From an uncultured Bacteroidales bacterium (GTDB taxonomy: Bacteria; Bacteroidota; Bacteroidia; Bacteroidales; UBA932): 38,539 nucleotides of DNA. The notes beneath the pieces are model-generated. The model had not been told where the DNA came from, did not search any database, and saw only the letters and a list, made by a program, of their open reading frames with translations. Where the stretch lies: positions 1 to 38,539 of the forward strand of contig ONBM01000060.1 in assembly GCA_900316045.1 (NCBI GenBank). The letters are read 5' to 3'. Shown here in pieces: positions 8,801 to 17,635 of this stretch. Position numbers and translations under genes: made by a program. Every line of letters starts with the position of its first letter. Position 1 is the first letter of the stretch.

Positions 8801-8878
8801 GGTGACACGTGTGGTGGGACGTTCACAATGACGAGGTATGACTCGTGTCACAATGACGGAGTGAGACGTTCGTGGTGA
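8801..8878. repeat. Short intergenic repeat tract
   Basis: TCACAATGACG occurs twice in direct orientation (8823-8833 and 8848-8858). GTGACACG (8802-8809) and CGTGTCAC (8844-8851) form an inverted pair, and GACGTTC recurs at 8818 and 8865 next to GTGGTG words. The pattern resembles a copy or remnant of an interspersed intergenic repeat. No transposase or target duplication is visible. Confidence 0.5.
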
Positions 8879-8933
8879 GCTATGTTGTCGTTAGTATTTG
8901 AAAATTATAGAAGAGAAGTATTCATTACAAGTT

Positions 8934-8965
8934 ATTGATACATTAATAAAAAAATAATATATTTG
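8934..8965 (+). promoter_or_regulatory. Bacteroides-type promoter of the peptidase-remnant operon
   Basis: A perfect -7 box TATATTTG (8958-8965) is preceded after 20 bases by ATTG (8934-8937), three of four matches to the -33 TTTG. It lies 31 bases before the ATG at 8997 and faces the lipoprotein/DUF4249/TonB-receptor genes. Confidence 0.7.
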
Positions 8966-8996
8966 CGAAAAGACTGATAACTAATTATGCCACAAT

Positions 8997-9663
8997 ATGA
9001 GGGGCATTAAAAAAATATTCCTTCCTCGTGTTAGCCTAATCGCACTTTTTGCGTGCGAGAGAGCCATTGACGATATTCCACAAAATAAAGTGCATTCTGA
9101 CATTGATGTTCCTTTCTCCAACTATGATGTAACAGAGGGTATGGCAAAAAGATTAGCCATGATTGTTGCAAAAGAAGACATTGTCGAAATACTCCCCTTG
9201 ACATTCGGATACTCTGATACGCTTCTATATGCAATCGATTTTAATAAGGGTTGGCTTCTGTTATCTGCTGACATGCGGGATAATTGATGGCATAAGAGAT
9301 CACTTTAATAAGAAAGAAAACAACTATATTTGGGAAGTCGTAACGACATATTGGGACCACAATGGATACTTTACAGCTTACGTAGATGGCGAAGAATTGC
9401 TAACATCAAATAACATTGCATATCTAAAACCATATTACGATGAGGTCTATGAATATGATAGAGCTATTTCTCTCGGCCATTACGAAGGAGAAACTGAAAC
9501 AACCACATCCACGTATCATAAAAGTTACAGCATTTTAATGAATTGGGGTCATGACGGGAGCGGGGATAATGCCGAATATGATCCATACTTCAATAGCGGG
9601 ACTCATGGCTTCGACTCATATAAATACGATGCTAAAATGTACTATTCAATTAGGAAATATTAG
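8997..9663 (+). pseudogene. Decayed C10 (streptopain-like) cysteine peptidase
   Basis: Two frames carry the two ends of a C10 family peptidase. The first (8997-9287, 96 residues) has a signal/lipobox-like start (LIALFAC) and a propeptide-like segment with EGMAKRLAMIVAK and GWLLLSADMR, as seen in the Spi/SpeB prodomain. The second frame (used to 9663) ends in ILMNWGHDGSGD, then YDPYFNSGTHGFDSYKYDAKMYYSIRK, which matches the C-terminal MNWGW-DG region of the family. The frames switch near 9270-9290. The catalytic cysteine and histidine segments that should lie between are absent, and the conserved Trp of NWGW is His here. Expected length is about 400 residues or more; barely half remains. An alternative is that the second half is a short standalone protein, but the loss of the active site makes protease activity very unlikely. 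Confidence 0.65.
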
Positions 9664-9672
9664 ATCATTAAC

Positions 9673-10545
9673 ATGAAAACAAATAAACGTTACGCCGTCA
9701 TTTTGACAATGGCTATTCTGGCAGGGCTTTGCAGCTGCAAAAAAATATACAGAGACAACACTGAAATCATTGGAGACATGACTGATTTTTACTTTTGCAG
9801 CCGCGAATGTAATTTCATATGGGCGGATAATGCAAGAAGTGACAAAGAGGTTAAGTTTGCCCTTAATGGCATCACAGGAAGCACGGAAGTCGATTTTTCA
9901 CGTTATTTATTGGAATTCAATACCTGCAACGTTTGTCTTGACTCCATTAATTTCATCCCAAATTACAAGCAGAATTATCTCGATGGGAAAATAGATTGCG
10001 TAGAGGAGCCGCCATTCTACGTGCTGAGCAACCTCGGTAAAGTTGAAGTGGTTGAAGGGGCTTTATGTGACGAACCGAACGTCAATATCGAGAGACACCT
10101 AAAGAGAGTCCTTTACGATAAAAAGAAACGTAATAGCAATAGGATAGCAACACGCCTCGACTTTTGGGACAGCGACGGGAAGATTCCGTTAGATTACAGG
10201 ATCACCCCTATTTCGGGAATTGACATTAAAAGCACGGCCGACCTCTGTGGGATTAAGGCAGGAGAGTCAATCAATAGCCTTTTCAGCATCTTTGCATACA
10301 ATTATTCTCCACATTATGACTTCATCATAACAGCTGATGAGGAGGTCATCGTGGAAAATATCAGAGACATAACCATTCCTGAATTCCTTTCTTATGACCC
10401 AATGGCTCCTGCGCAGATGTTTCTCCGATTCAGAGACGGGATTTCGATTTCCAGCCCCGTCAAGGCATCTTTTACGGTAACATTGACAAGACGGGATGGG
10501 AAGGTCCTAACCGCAGCGACCCATGACATCATCCTAAAACCGTAA
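9673..10545 (+). CDS. Cysteine-rich lipoprotein of a DUF4249/TonB-receptor module
   Basis: The protein has 290 residues. The signal peptide ends in a lipobox (AGLCSC). The mature part contains scattered cysteines (FYFCSREC, FNTCNVC, KIDC, GALC, ADLC) that could form disulfides. The C-terminal region is beta-rich, with a VKASFTVTLTRRDGK segment. I recognise no certain family; it may belong to one of the uncharacterised lipoprotein domains, DUF5034-like, that travel with DUF4249 proteins. It starts nine bases after the peptidase remnant and ends four bases before the DUF4249 gene, so the four genes form one operon. It is more AT-rich than the flanking susCD genes. Confidence 0.7.
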   Translation: MKTNKRYAVILTMAILAGLCSCKKIYRDNTEIIGDMTDFYFCSRECNFIWADNARSDKEVKFALNGITGSTEVDFSRYLLEFNTCNVCLDSINFIPNYKQNYLDGKIDCVEEPPFYVLSNLGKVEVVEGALCDEPNVNIERHLKRVLYDKKKRNSNRIATRLDFWDSDGKIPLDYRITPISGIDIKSTADLCGIKAGESINSLFSIFAYNYSPHYDFIITADEEVIVENIRDITIPEFLSYDPMAPAQMFLRFRDGISISSPVKASFTVTLTRRDGKVLTAATHDIILKP

Positions 10546-10549
10546 ACTG

Positions 10550-11488
10550 ATGGACGGTAGCAAATTCATTCTTGCAATGGCAATCTGCGCCACAAGTTTA
10601 GCCAATGGATGCGTGGAAAGAATCGATACTCCAGTCGAGGCCACAAGGGAGTTAGTTGTCAACTGCCTGCTCACCAAGGACTCGGTTCAGACCATGACTT
10701 TGACGTATTCGAACCGACTCGGAGACTTAATGTATGACAAAGTAGAAGATGCCGATGCAAGGCTTTTCGCCAATGGCAAAGAGGTCGGCCAGTTTATAAG
10801 GAAAGGCATCAGCTATGACTGGACGCTTAAATACACTCCCGTCCCTAACACGGAATACAGATTGGAAGTCAAGGCAGGGCAATTCCCTCTGGTTTGGGCA
10901 ACCACGACATTCCCGCAGCCGATTTCAATCGCAAGGTCAGCGTATCAGGACAATGTCGACTTAAAGAAAAAGTTCGCCATAAGGAAATTCATGACTCTTG
11001 AACGCACAAAAGTATTTTGGACTTTCGCCTTCTCTATGGATGATGACATCTATATAAATCCTCGCATAAGACCTGTCGTCATTGACCCTGCTGACAAGAA
11101 AATAGATTATATCGGGACATCATTCCCGAACGTTGACAATTTCAACATAGCAAGCTTCAACGACGGGAATTACTCTTGGAATCAAGGCAAATACCTAACT
11201 TACATAAGGATGCTGCCAAATGACGACACGACGTTTTCCATTTATGATGTCATTATAGGCAAGGTAGTATTCAGGACTCCATCAGAGGAATATGACCGGT
11301 ACCTGAAAACGAGCCTGACAAAAATGATGCGATTCATGAAAAATGACGATCCGACAACATGGCTTGACGAAACATCTGTTTACAATAACATTAATAACGG
11401 AATCGGTATATTCGGAGCATACTACGACATAGTGATGTATTGTAATGAGTACTCCGATGAGTTCCCCCAAGTCTACGTATGGCACTGA
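10550..11488 (+). CDS. DUF4249 family lipoprotein
   Basis: The protein has 312 residues with a signal peptide and lipobox (LANGC). The N-terminal part reads RELVVNCLLTKDSVQTMTL followed by VEDADARLFANGKEVGQF and an Ig-like TEYRLEVKAG block. This is the usual DUF4249 pattern: a beta-sandwich opening with an 'lvVng.lt' strand, then an additive domain. DUF4249 lipoproteins are usually encoded beside TonB-dependent receptors with a CarboxypepD-like extension and are thought to be their surface partners, a role analogous to SusD. The stop lies inside or just before the start of the TonB receptor gene, consistent with coupled expression. Confidence 0.8.
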   Translation: MDGSKFILAMAICATSLANGCVERIDTPVEATRELVVNCLLTKDSVQTMTLTYSNRLGDLMYDKVEDADARLFANGKEVGQFIRKGISYDWTLKYTPVPNTEYRLEVKAGQFPLVWATTTFPQPISIARSAYQDNVDLKKKFAIRKFMTLERTKVFWTFAFSMDDDIYINPRIRPVVIDPADKKIDYIGTSFPNVDNFNIASFNDGNYSWNQGKYLTYIRMLPNDDTTFSIYDVIIGKVVFRTPSEEYDRYLKTSLTKMMRFMKNDDPTTWLDETSVYNNINNGIGIFGAYYDIVMYCNEYSDEFPQVYVWH

Positions 11489-11493
11489 AGACT

Positions 11494-13812
11494 ATGAACA
11501 GGCTAGTGACATCTTTGTTTTTCTTTTTCTGCATGGCGATGGCTTACGGGCAGGATGGAAAAGTTATCTTTCAAGTCAGGGACAGTCTCACTGCTGAACC
11601 CATTTCAGCCTGCAAGGTTCAATACTTTTCAGGCCGTGATAACGTTACGATTAGCACCGATGAAAACGGGAAATTCGAATTACCTTCCACTGTTGGCAAG
11701 ATAGCAGTCTCCTGCATCGGTTATCAAAGCAGGATTATACTCATTGATGAACTGCAGGGGAAAGTCATATTTCTTCCTCAAGAATATTACGGCATCGCGG
11801 AAGCCGTCAAGTCCGAAACCCGAAGAGACGACAAAGGCACTATCCACAAATACAATGCAAAAATCGCAGAAGGCACCATCTCGGTAGTAGGGGAACCGGA
11901 TATCATAAGACACACTTCGAGTTTTCCAGGAGTGTCTTCTGGCATTGAGGGCACTATGGGCTTGTTCGTCAGAGGGGGCAGCAATGGCAGTAACGGAATC
12001 GTGCTCAATGACGTTCCCTTGTACGTCAGCACTCATATGCTAGGGCTTTTTTCGATAATTCCTCCTAGTCTAACTAGCGGAGCGACGTTTTACTCAGGAG
12101 GGCTGCCATCGTCCAAAGGCAATCAATCCTCTTCCCTCCTCGAAATAGAGACAAGGCACGAAACTGAAGAGAAGATAGGAGTTGATGCGTCCATATCGCC
12201 TTATCTGGTCTCGGGATACGCACACTTCCCTATCGTAAAAAACAAACTAAGCATCCGGCTCTCCGCAAGATCCACATACCTTCCATATATAATTGATAAA
12301 TTCAACCATTCCGATGTCAGATACCGCATCGATGTCTACGACCTTTACATGACGGCCGACTATAAACCTTCCGAAAAGCATTCCCTGGACATAATGCTCG
12401 CCAACACAAAAGACTATTTCAACGATAAGGAATATTGGGAATTGTATCGTACCGAAGATAGAGAACATCAAGCATTCAAGGCAGCGAAACTAGGCTGGAA
12501 GTATAAAATATCGGACAAAATCGAATCTGGAATCACGTTGTACGAGATGATGGCACAGTCAAAAAAAGCCAGATACTTCAAGCGAAAAAGGGTAGACCCT
12601 ACCCTTTTGGAGCTAAGCAGTGAACTCAGCGAACTTGCTGTGAAAGCCTATCTTAAATTCACGCCAAAAGACGAGCTATCCTTCAAAATCGGAGCCGACT
12701 ACCAAAAACAGACTTTTGCCCCAGGCAATAAAAAACACACCCAAGCCCATCAGGTTAGCTCAAACGATGTCAGCCAGCATTGTAATATGCTGTCTGCATA
12801 CATCGAGTCTTTCGTAAAGCCATACCAATGGCTAGAAATAACCCCGGGGATTCGTTTCACGCACCAAGAGACAAAAGGAACCTCTTTCAACAAGGCTGAC
12901 ATTCACATTCTCTCACATGTCTACGTTACCAGAAAGTTCGGGCTGGAAATTGCATACGACAGACAATACCAATTCTACCACGTGCTGGAAGGATTGCCTA
13001 CGGGATGGTCACTCAGCATAATGACTCCAAGCAGCAACGAATACAAACCTGAGCTTACGAAGCAGTATTATTCCGGAGTCTTTGGAAAATTGGAATCCAG
13101 CCTTGCGACAGCGAACATTACGCTAGGTGGGTACTATAGGGAAATGGAAAACCTGATGTCTTTCATTAATCCGGCAAACTCATTCAGCGTAGAAACCTCT
13201 TCCTGGCAAAAGGAAGTCGACATAGGCAAAGGGAAGTCTTATGGCATGGAAGCATCTGCAAAAGTGCGAGGCAAAGATTTTAACGCCACGCTAGCCTACA
13301 CTCTATCGAAAACGGATCGGAAATTTCCTAACATAAACTACGGGAAGACATATCCTTTTAAATTCGACAGGCGCCACATCCTTAACATGCAAGGACAGTA
13401 TGACATAGCTGAAAGACTGACAAGAAGGGGTCGGAGAACCAAGCACTCCGCTTCATTGGCGATTAGTTATGCTTCAGGCAATAGAATGACGCTCCCGCTA
13501 GGGAATTATAAAGGAATCACCCCACCTTATTGGAACACGAACGGTGGCCGTTCATGGGGAGGAACCTACGATTTCGACCTTACAGACGAGAACAGAATTC
13601 TGATGTCCGACAAGAATGGATACAAAGCAAAAGACTTCTTCAGGATAGATGCTGGCTACTCTTTTTCTGTCCTAGGCAAGAAATGCCTGAATGAGTTTTC
13701 CCTTTCCGTCTACAACCTCCTCAACTGGAAAAACCCTTATAACTACTTCTTTGAGGAGGACGAATGGAAGCAGATAAGCGTTTTCCCGATAATGCCTTCG
13801 ATTCATTGGTAG
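11494..13812 (+). CDS. TonB-dependent outer-membrane receptor with carboxypeptidase-like N-terminal domain
   Basis: The protein has about 772 residues. A signal peptide (ending near AMAYGQ) precedes a carboxypeptidase-regulatory-like domain with VRDSLTAEPISACKV and STDENGKFEL. A plug domain follows, with PDIIRHTSSFPGVSSG, GLFVRGGSNGSNGIVLNDVPLY and a FYSGGLPS segment. A beta-barrel runs to the end and includes the FDRRHILNMQGQYD motif typical of this receptor class. I prefer the ATG at 11494, which gives a normal signal peptide and lies five bases after the DUF4249 stop; the ATG at 11479 would add five residues and overlap that stop. It is shorter than SusC proteins and pairs with DUF4249 rather than SusD. 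The substrate is unknown. The broken C10 peptidase gene in the same operon hints at peptide or protein-derived cargo. Confidence 0.9.
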   Translation: MNRLVTSLFFFFCMAMAYGQDGKVIFQVRDSLTAEPISACKVQYFSGRDNVTISTDENGKFELPSTVGKIAVSCIGYQSRIILIDELQGKVIFLPQEYYGIAEAVKSETRRDDKGTIHKYNAKIAEGTISVVGEPDIIRHTSSFPGVSSGIEGTMGLFVRGGSNGSNGIVLNDVPLYVSTHMLGLFSIIPPSLTSGATFYSGGLPSSKGNQSSSLLEIETRHETEEKIGVDASISPYLVSGYAHFPIVKNKLSIRLSARSTYLPYIIDKFNHSDVRYRIDVYDLYMTADYKPSEKHSLDIMLANTKDYFNDKEYWELYRTEDREHQAFKAAKLGWKYKISDKIESGITLYEMMAQSKKARYFKRKRVDPTLLELSSELSELAVKAYLKFTPKDELSFKIGADYQKQTFAPGNKKHTQAHQVSSNDVSQHCNMLSAYIESFVKPYQWLEITPGIRFTHQETKGTSFNKADIHILSHVYVTRKFGLEIAYDRQYQFYHVLEGLPTGWSLSIMTPSSNEYKPELTKQYYSGVFGKLESSLATANITLGGYYREMENLMSFINPANSFSVETSSWQKEVDIGKGKSYGMEASAKVRGKDFNATLAYTLSKTDRKFPNINYGKTYPFKFDRRHILNMQGQYDIAERLTRRGRRTKHSASLAISYASGNRMTLPLGNYKGITPPYWNTNGGRSWGGTYDFDLTDENRILMSDKNGYKAKDFFRIDAGYSFSVLGKKCLNEFSLSVYNLLNWKNPYNYFFEEDEWKQISVFPIMPSIHW

Positions 13813-14025
13813 GCTGCCCCCGTCGCACGTGCGCAAAGCATAAGTGTCAATTATCAAATATCAAGATTGTAAGTATTATTGTCAAATATCAACGAAGCCC
13901 AAATAAATTATATTCGTTTTTTTGCATCGCAAAGAAATCGAGAGAATGCAGACTGCGTTCTCATTCGTACTGCATCATTAAATATGCATATAAATGAGAT
14001 TGACTATCAATAATCAATTTTCCTC
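13813..14025. other. Intergenic region before the second susCD pair
   Basis: This 213-base stretch contains a perfect palindrome CGCACGTGCG (13824-13833) that runs into TGCGCAAA (13830-13837). It also contains an imperfect -7-like TATATTCG (13909-13916, one mismatch) with no good -33 partner at the usual distance. The promoter of the second susC gene must lie here, but I cannot place it confidently. Confidence 0.4.
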
Positions 14026-17000
14026 GTGTTTAATGACAATAAACTACATATCTGTAAACGTTTTTTAATGACATTAGTCATTCTTTTTGCCTTTGTGGCT
14101 CAATCGTTTGCGCAATCGGCGGTCTCAGGACAAGTCACGGATGCCAAGGGAGAACCTCTCGTCGGCGTCAACGTGCTTGTCAAAGGGACGACCAACGGCA
14201 CGATGACAGACGAGAACGGCCGCTACAACTTGCAGGGCACAGCATCAGGCAATGTCCTGGTATTCTCTAGCATTGGCTTCTCATCACAGGAGGTGACAGT
14301 CAGGAACTCAAGCGTCATCAACGTTGTCCTTCAGGACGACAACAAGTATTTGGATGAAGTAGTCGTGGTGGCATACGGAACGCAGAGAAGAAAAGACCTC
14401 ACCGGGTCAATGAGCGAGGTGAAATCCGACATCGTCGCGATTCAGAACACCTCCACGATTTCGAGAACCCTCGAGGGTTCCGCACCTGGCCTACAGGTTG
14501 CATCCGTCGATGGCCAGCCTGGCTTTGACATGGCAATCCGTCTTCGCGGAACCAGCTCTACCAATGGAGCCTCTGCAGCTGCCCTCATCGTCATCGACGG
14601 CGTGGCTCAGCAGATGGTAGATACCTACGAGAACCCTCTGTCCCAGCTCAACCCTGACGACATTGCTTCGGTCTCCGTCCTCAAGGATGCCGCCTCTACA
14701 GCCCTCTACGGCTCCCGGGCAGCTAACGGAGTCGTCCTCATCACGACGAAAAAGGGTCAGGAAGGAAGAGCGAAGATTTCTTTCCAGACCAGAGTAGGAT
14801 GGAACTCTCTGGGCAATTACAACGTCAATGCGATAGACAACGCCAAGGATTACTACGAATATGCATGGAAGAGCATCTACAACTCTTACCGCTACGGCGT
14901 GAACGGGACAGGTGCTCCTGGGGTCGCAGCGGACGGCACATACTACACCAACGTAAACAATCCTAACCATTCCGACGCAGAGGCTCGCGAGTTCGCATCC
15001 CAGCACTTGTTCAACTACTACGGAAGCGAGACTAACTTCCAGAGGAACGCCCTGGGAAACAATCTCGCCTACAGGGTTCCTGACGCGATCTACACGAAAG
15101 ACATGGGGGCAGGGCAGAACCAGTCCTCTACGATGACAGGAGCCTATCTGGTCAACCCTGACGGGAAACTCAATCCGGATGCCTATAGACTCTACAGCGG
15201 GACTGGCAAGGATCTGCTCATTTCCAATGCGTTCCGCCAGCAATACAATCTTTCCGCTTCCGGCGGAACAGAAAAGGTTCAGTACTACGCATCATTGGGC
15301 TACCAGGATGAGCCTTCTTACCTTAAATCTTCGGAGTACAAGAGATACAGCGGACGCGTGAGCGTCGATGCTCAAGTTCTTAAGTGGATGAAGATCGGAG
15401 CCAACGTAGGATACGCGAAAACGAACACGCGCGCTCAGGCAGGAAAGTGGGGTCCTCGTCAGATAGGAGGTTCCTCCGGAAATGCCATGCTTTGGGTAAA
15501 GGGTTGGACTCCGACCGCTCCTGTCTATGAGATGGACGCAGATGGAAACTATGTCCTGGACGCAAATGGAGACAAGGTCGTGAACGTGAATAACAAATCT
15601 TACTCTCCTCTTGGGACAGCCAGCTCTGAATACACTTCAGACTACGCATGGCTCCAGAAAACCAACATCGAGAGGATTCAGACAGACACCTGGACCACCA
15701 GAACGTACGCAGACGTAAAATTCCTGCGCCATTTCGACTTCAATGTGGCGTTCAATATGGACCAGCAGTATTTCAAGCGCACATCCTACATGAACGGAAA
15801 GGCTGGCCGCGCAACAAGCTCCAAAGGTTCCTTCGGAGTGAAAAGCCAGAACAGGACTATCATCAACACCCAGCAGATGCTCACCTACAGCCAGGACTTC
15901 GGACAGCACCACGTCGATGCAATGGTAGGTCATGAGTACGAGCAGTACGACAGGTCAGACGTCAACTGGGGATCCACTTATGAGCTTATCCCTGGACTTG
16001 CGATCCCTGGCAACTTCGTCAACCGCTACACCACCTATGGAGCACAGAACTCCTGGACTCCGTACTATGGGAAAGAAAAATACAGGACGGAATCATACCT
16101 CGCCCGCGCTAATTACAACTATGCCGGCAGATACTACGTGTCCGCATCCGGACGCCGTGACGGTTCATCCAAATTCACATCGAAGAATCGCTGGGGTGAT
16201 TTCTGGTCTGTGGGCGCAAGCTGGAGGCTCTCCGAAGAGCCGTTCATGGAGCAGACGAAGAACTGGCTGGACAATTTGAAAATCCGCGGAAGCTACGGCG
16301 TCACCGGTAACGCAAACGGCCTGACCACCTGGTATCTCAACCAGTACTGGAACTACAACGTCAGCTCTTGGAACACCTCGACCAACGGTACGGGGGTAGC
16401 GGCAGAGACCGGAGTGTCCAGCGCAAATTCCCTGATCGACGAAAATCTTACATGGGAGAACGTACATCAGTTCGACCTCGGCTTTGACTACGGCGTGCTA
16501 AAGAACAGGATCACCGGTTCATTCGACTTCTACAACAACCTGACGGTCAACGCATTCTACAATAGAGCCGTCTCGCCTCTCGCGTCCGCAGGCTATTCGA
16601 CCAAGCAGCAGAACGCTGCCAAAGTCCGTAACCGTGGTTTCGAGATGGAGCTTTCAGCGGACATCATTCGCTCGAAGGACATGACGCTCAACCTGACCGT
16701 GAACGGAACGCATTACCGCACGATCCTGGCAGGAGTTCCGGACGAAGTCATTCCTGCATGGGATGAGACCATGGACGTTCCAAAGGGGACATGGATTTCC
16801 GCAAGCGAGGGGATGGCCGCTGCTGGTAGCGGCGGACACGGAGGACGTGGGACTACCTACCTCCGCGGCGTCGGCCGAGACCTGTTCAACCTCTACTTCC
16901 CTAAGTACGCAGGCGTTGACGAATATGGCCTTCCTACTTACTGGCATAGGGTCACCTATAACGATGTCCACAACGGAGACCACGGCGGGCGCTATGCCGA

Positions 17001-17622
17001 CAAGCAAATCGGGGAGAATGTCATAACGAACGTAGCTGCCGACGCATCCTTCTACGAAGTCGGATCAGCGACTCCGGACTGGATGGGCGGAATGACCCTG
17101 AACTTCCGTTACAAGAGCTTCGACATCAGCATCGTAGGCGCTTACCAGATTGGCGGCAAAATCTTCTCAAGGGAATATGGAACTTACCTTTACGCCGGCT
17201 CGACCATGGGCAGGACCAACATCCCTATGTCAAAGGAACTTATCGGCAAGACATGGACGCCTGAACACTCAGGTGCATACTTCCCTATGCAATGGTTCCC
17301 TTCAGGATCCACGAGCAGTCTCAAGCTGGACGGTGCTTACGTCGGAACGACCAGCAGCCATGACTTTACTGACATGACCCTGTTCGATGCCTCATACTTC
17401 CGTCTGAAGAACATCACCATCGGCTACACTTTCCCTAAGTCAATCACCAGGAAGGTGAACATAGATGCGCTTCGCGTGTTCGCTTCTGCCGACAACGTCC
17501 TGCTCTTCTCGCAGGCCCAGGGAGTAGACCCAACCCTCTCGATCATCGGAGGCAAGGAAATCGACACCTACGTATATCCGCAAATGCAGACATTTACTTT
17601 CGGCATCAACCTTGATTTTTAA
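14026..17622 (+). CDS. SusC/RagA-like TonB-dependent transporter (second pair)
   Basis: The protein has 1198 residues. It has a signal peptide (cleaved after VAQSFAQ), a carboxypeptidase-regulatory-like domain (SGQVTDAKGEPLVGVNVLVKG), the SusC plug opening (LDEVVVVAYGTQRRKDLTGS), the NGVVLITTKKGQ plug signature and a long barrel ending FTFGINLDF. It should import glycan oligomers with the SusD-like partner encoded 13 bases downstream. The start is uncertain. A GTG at 14026 yields an N-terminus with Lys-Arg before the hydrophobic core, as a signal peptide needs. The first ATG, at 14068, gives a short uncharged N-terminus (MTLVILF). No upstream ATG is in frame. The surrounding genes make this the import system of the pectin-type locus. 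Confidence 0.93.
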   Translation: MFNDNKLHICKRFLMTLVILFAFVAQSFAQSAVSGQVTDAKGEPLVGVNVLVKGTTNGTMTDENGRYNLQGTASGNVLVFSSIGFSSQEVTVRNSSVINVVLQDDNKYLDEVVVVAYGTQRRKDLTGSMSEVKSDIVAIQNTSTISRTLEGSAPGLQVASVDGQPGFDMAIRLRGTSSTNGASAAALIVIDGVAQQMVDTYENPLSQLNPDDIASVSVLKDAASTALYGSRAANGVVLITTKKGQEGRAKISFQTRVGWNSLGNYNVNAIDNAKDYYEYAWKSIYNSYRYGVNGTGAPGVAADGTYYTNVNNPNHSDAEAREFASQHLFNYYGSETNFQRNALGNNLAYRVPDAIYTKDMGAGQNQSSTMTGAYLVNPDGKLNPDAYRLYSGTGKDLLISNAFRQQYNLSASGGTEKVQYYASLGYQDEPSYLKSSEYKRYSGRVSVDAQVLKWMKIGANVGYAKTNTRAQAGKWGPRQIGGSSGNAMLWVKGWTPTAPVYEMDADGNYVLDANGDKVVNVNNKSYSPLGTASSEYTSDYAWLQKTNIERIQTDTWTTRTYADVKFLRHFDFNVAFNMDQQYFKRTSYMNGKAGRATSSKGSFGVKSQNRTIINTQQMLTYSQDFGQHHVDAMVGHEYEQYDRSDVNWGSTYELIPGLAIPGNFVNRYTTYGAQNSWTPYYGKEKYRTESYLARANYNYAGRYYVSASGRRDGSSKFTSKNRWGDFWSVGASWRLSEEPFMEQTKNWLDNLKIRGSYGVTGNANGLTTWYLNQYWNYNVSSWNTSTNGTGVAAETGVSSANSLIDENLTWENVHQFDLGFDYGVLKNRITGSFDFYNNLTVNAFYNRAVSPLASAGYSTKQQNAAKVRNRGFEMELSADIIRSKDMTLNLTVNGTHYRTILAGVPDEVIPAWDETMDVPKGTWISASEGMAAAGSGGHGGRGTTYLRGVGRDLFNLYFPKYAGVDEYGLPTYWHRVTYNDVHNGDHGGRYADKQIGENVITNVAADASFYEVGSATPDWMGGMTLNFRYKSFDISIVGAYQIGGKIFSREYGTYLYAGSTMGRTNIPMSKELIGKTWTPEHSGAYFPMQWFPSGSTSSLKLDGAYVGTTSSHDFTDMTLFDASYFRLKNITIGYTFPKSITRKVNIDALRVFASADNVLLFSQAQGVDPTLSIIGGKEIDTYVYPQMQTFTFGINLDF

Positions 17623-17635
17623 TAAATAGAGAAAC

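Larger units (their letters stand above)
8370..8996. other. Divergent intergenic region of 627 bases
   Basis: I see no credible gene here. It holds the leader and promoter of the minus-strand SusC-like gene (palindrome 8471-8480, promoter 8506-8536), a 12-base element shared with the seven-gene operon control region (8641-8652), a hairpin (8732-8750), a tract of short direct and inverted repeats (8801-8878), and the plus-strand promoter (8934-8965) for the peptidase-remnant operon. Short open frames at 8441-8805 on either strand have no recognisable protein features. Confidence 0.7.

Noticed and set aside
14107..14116. TTTGCGCAAT, nearly matching the candidate operator
   Set aside because: It encodes the Phe-Ala-Gln signal-peptidase site of the second SusC-like protein and is not in a control region.
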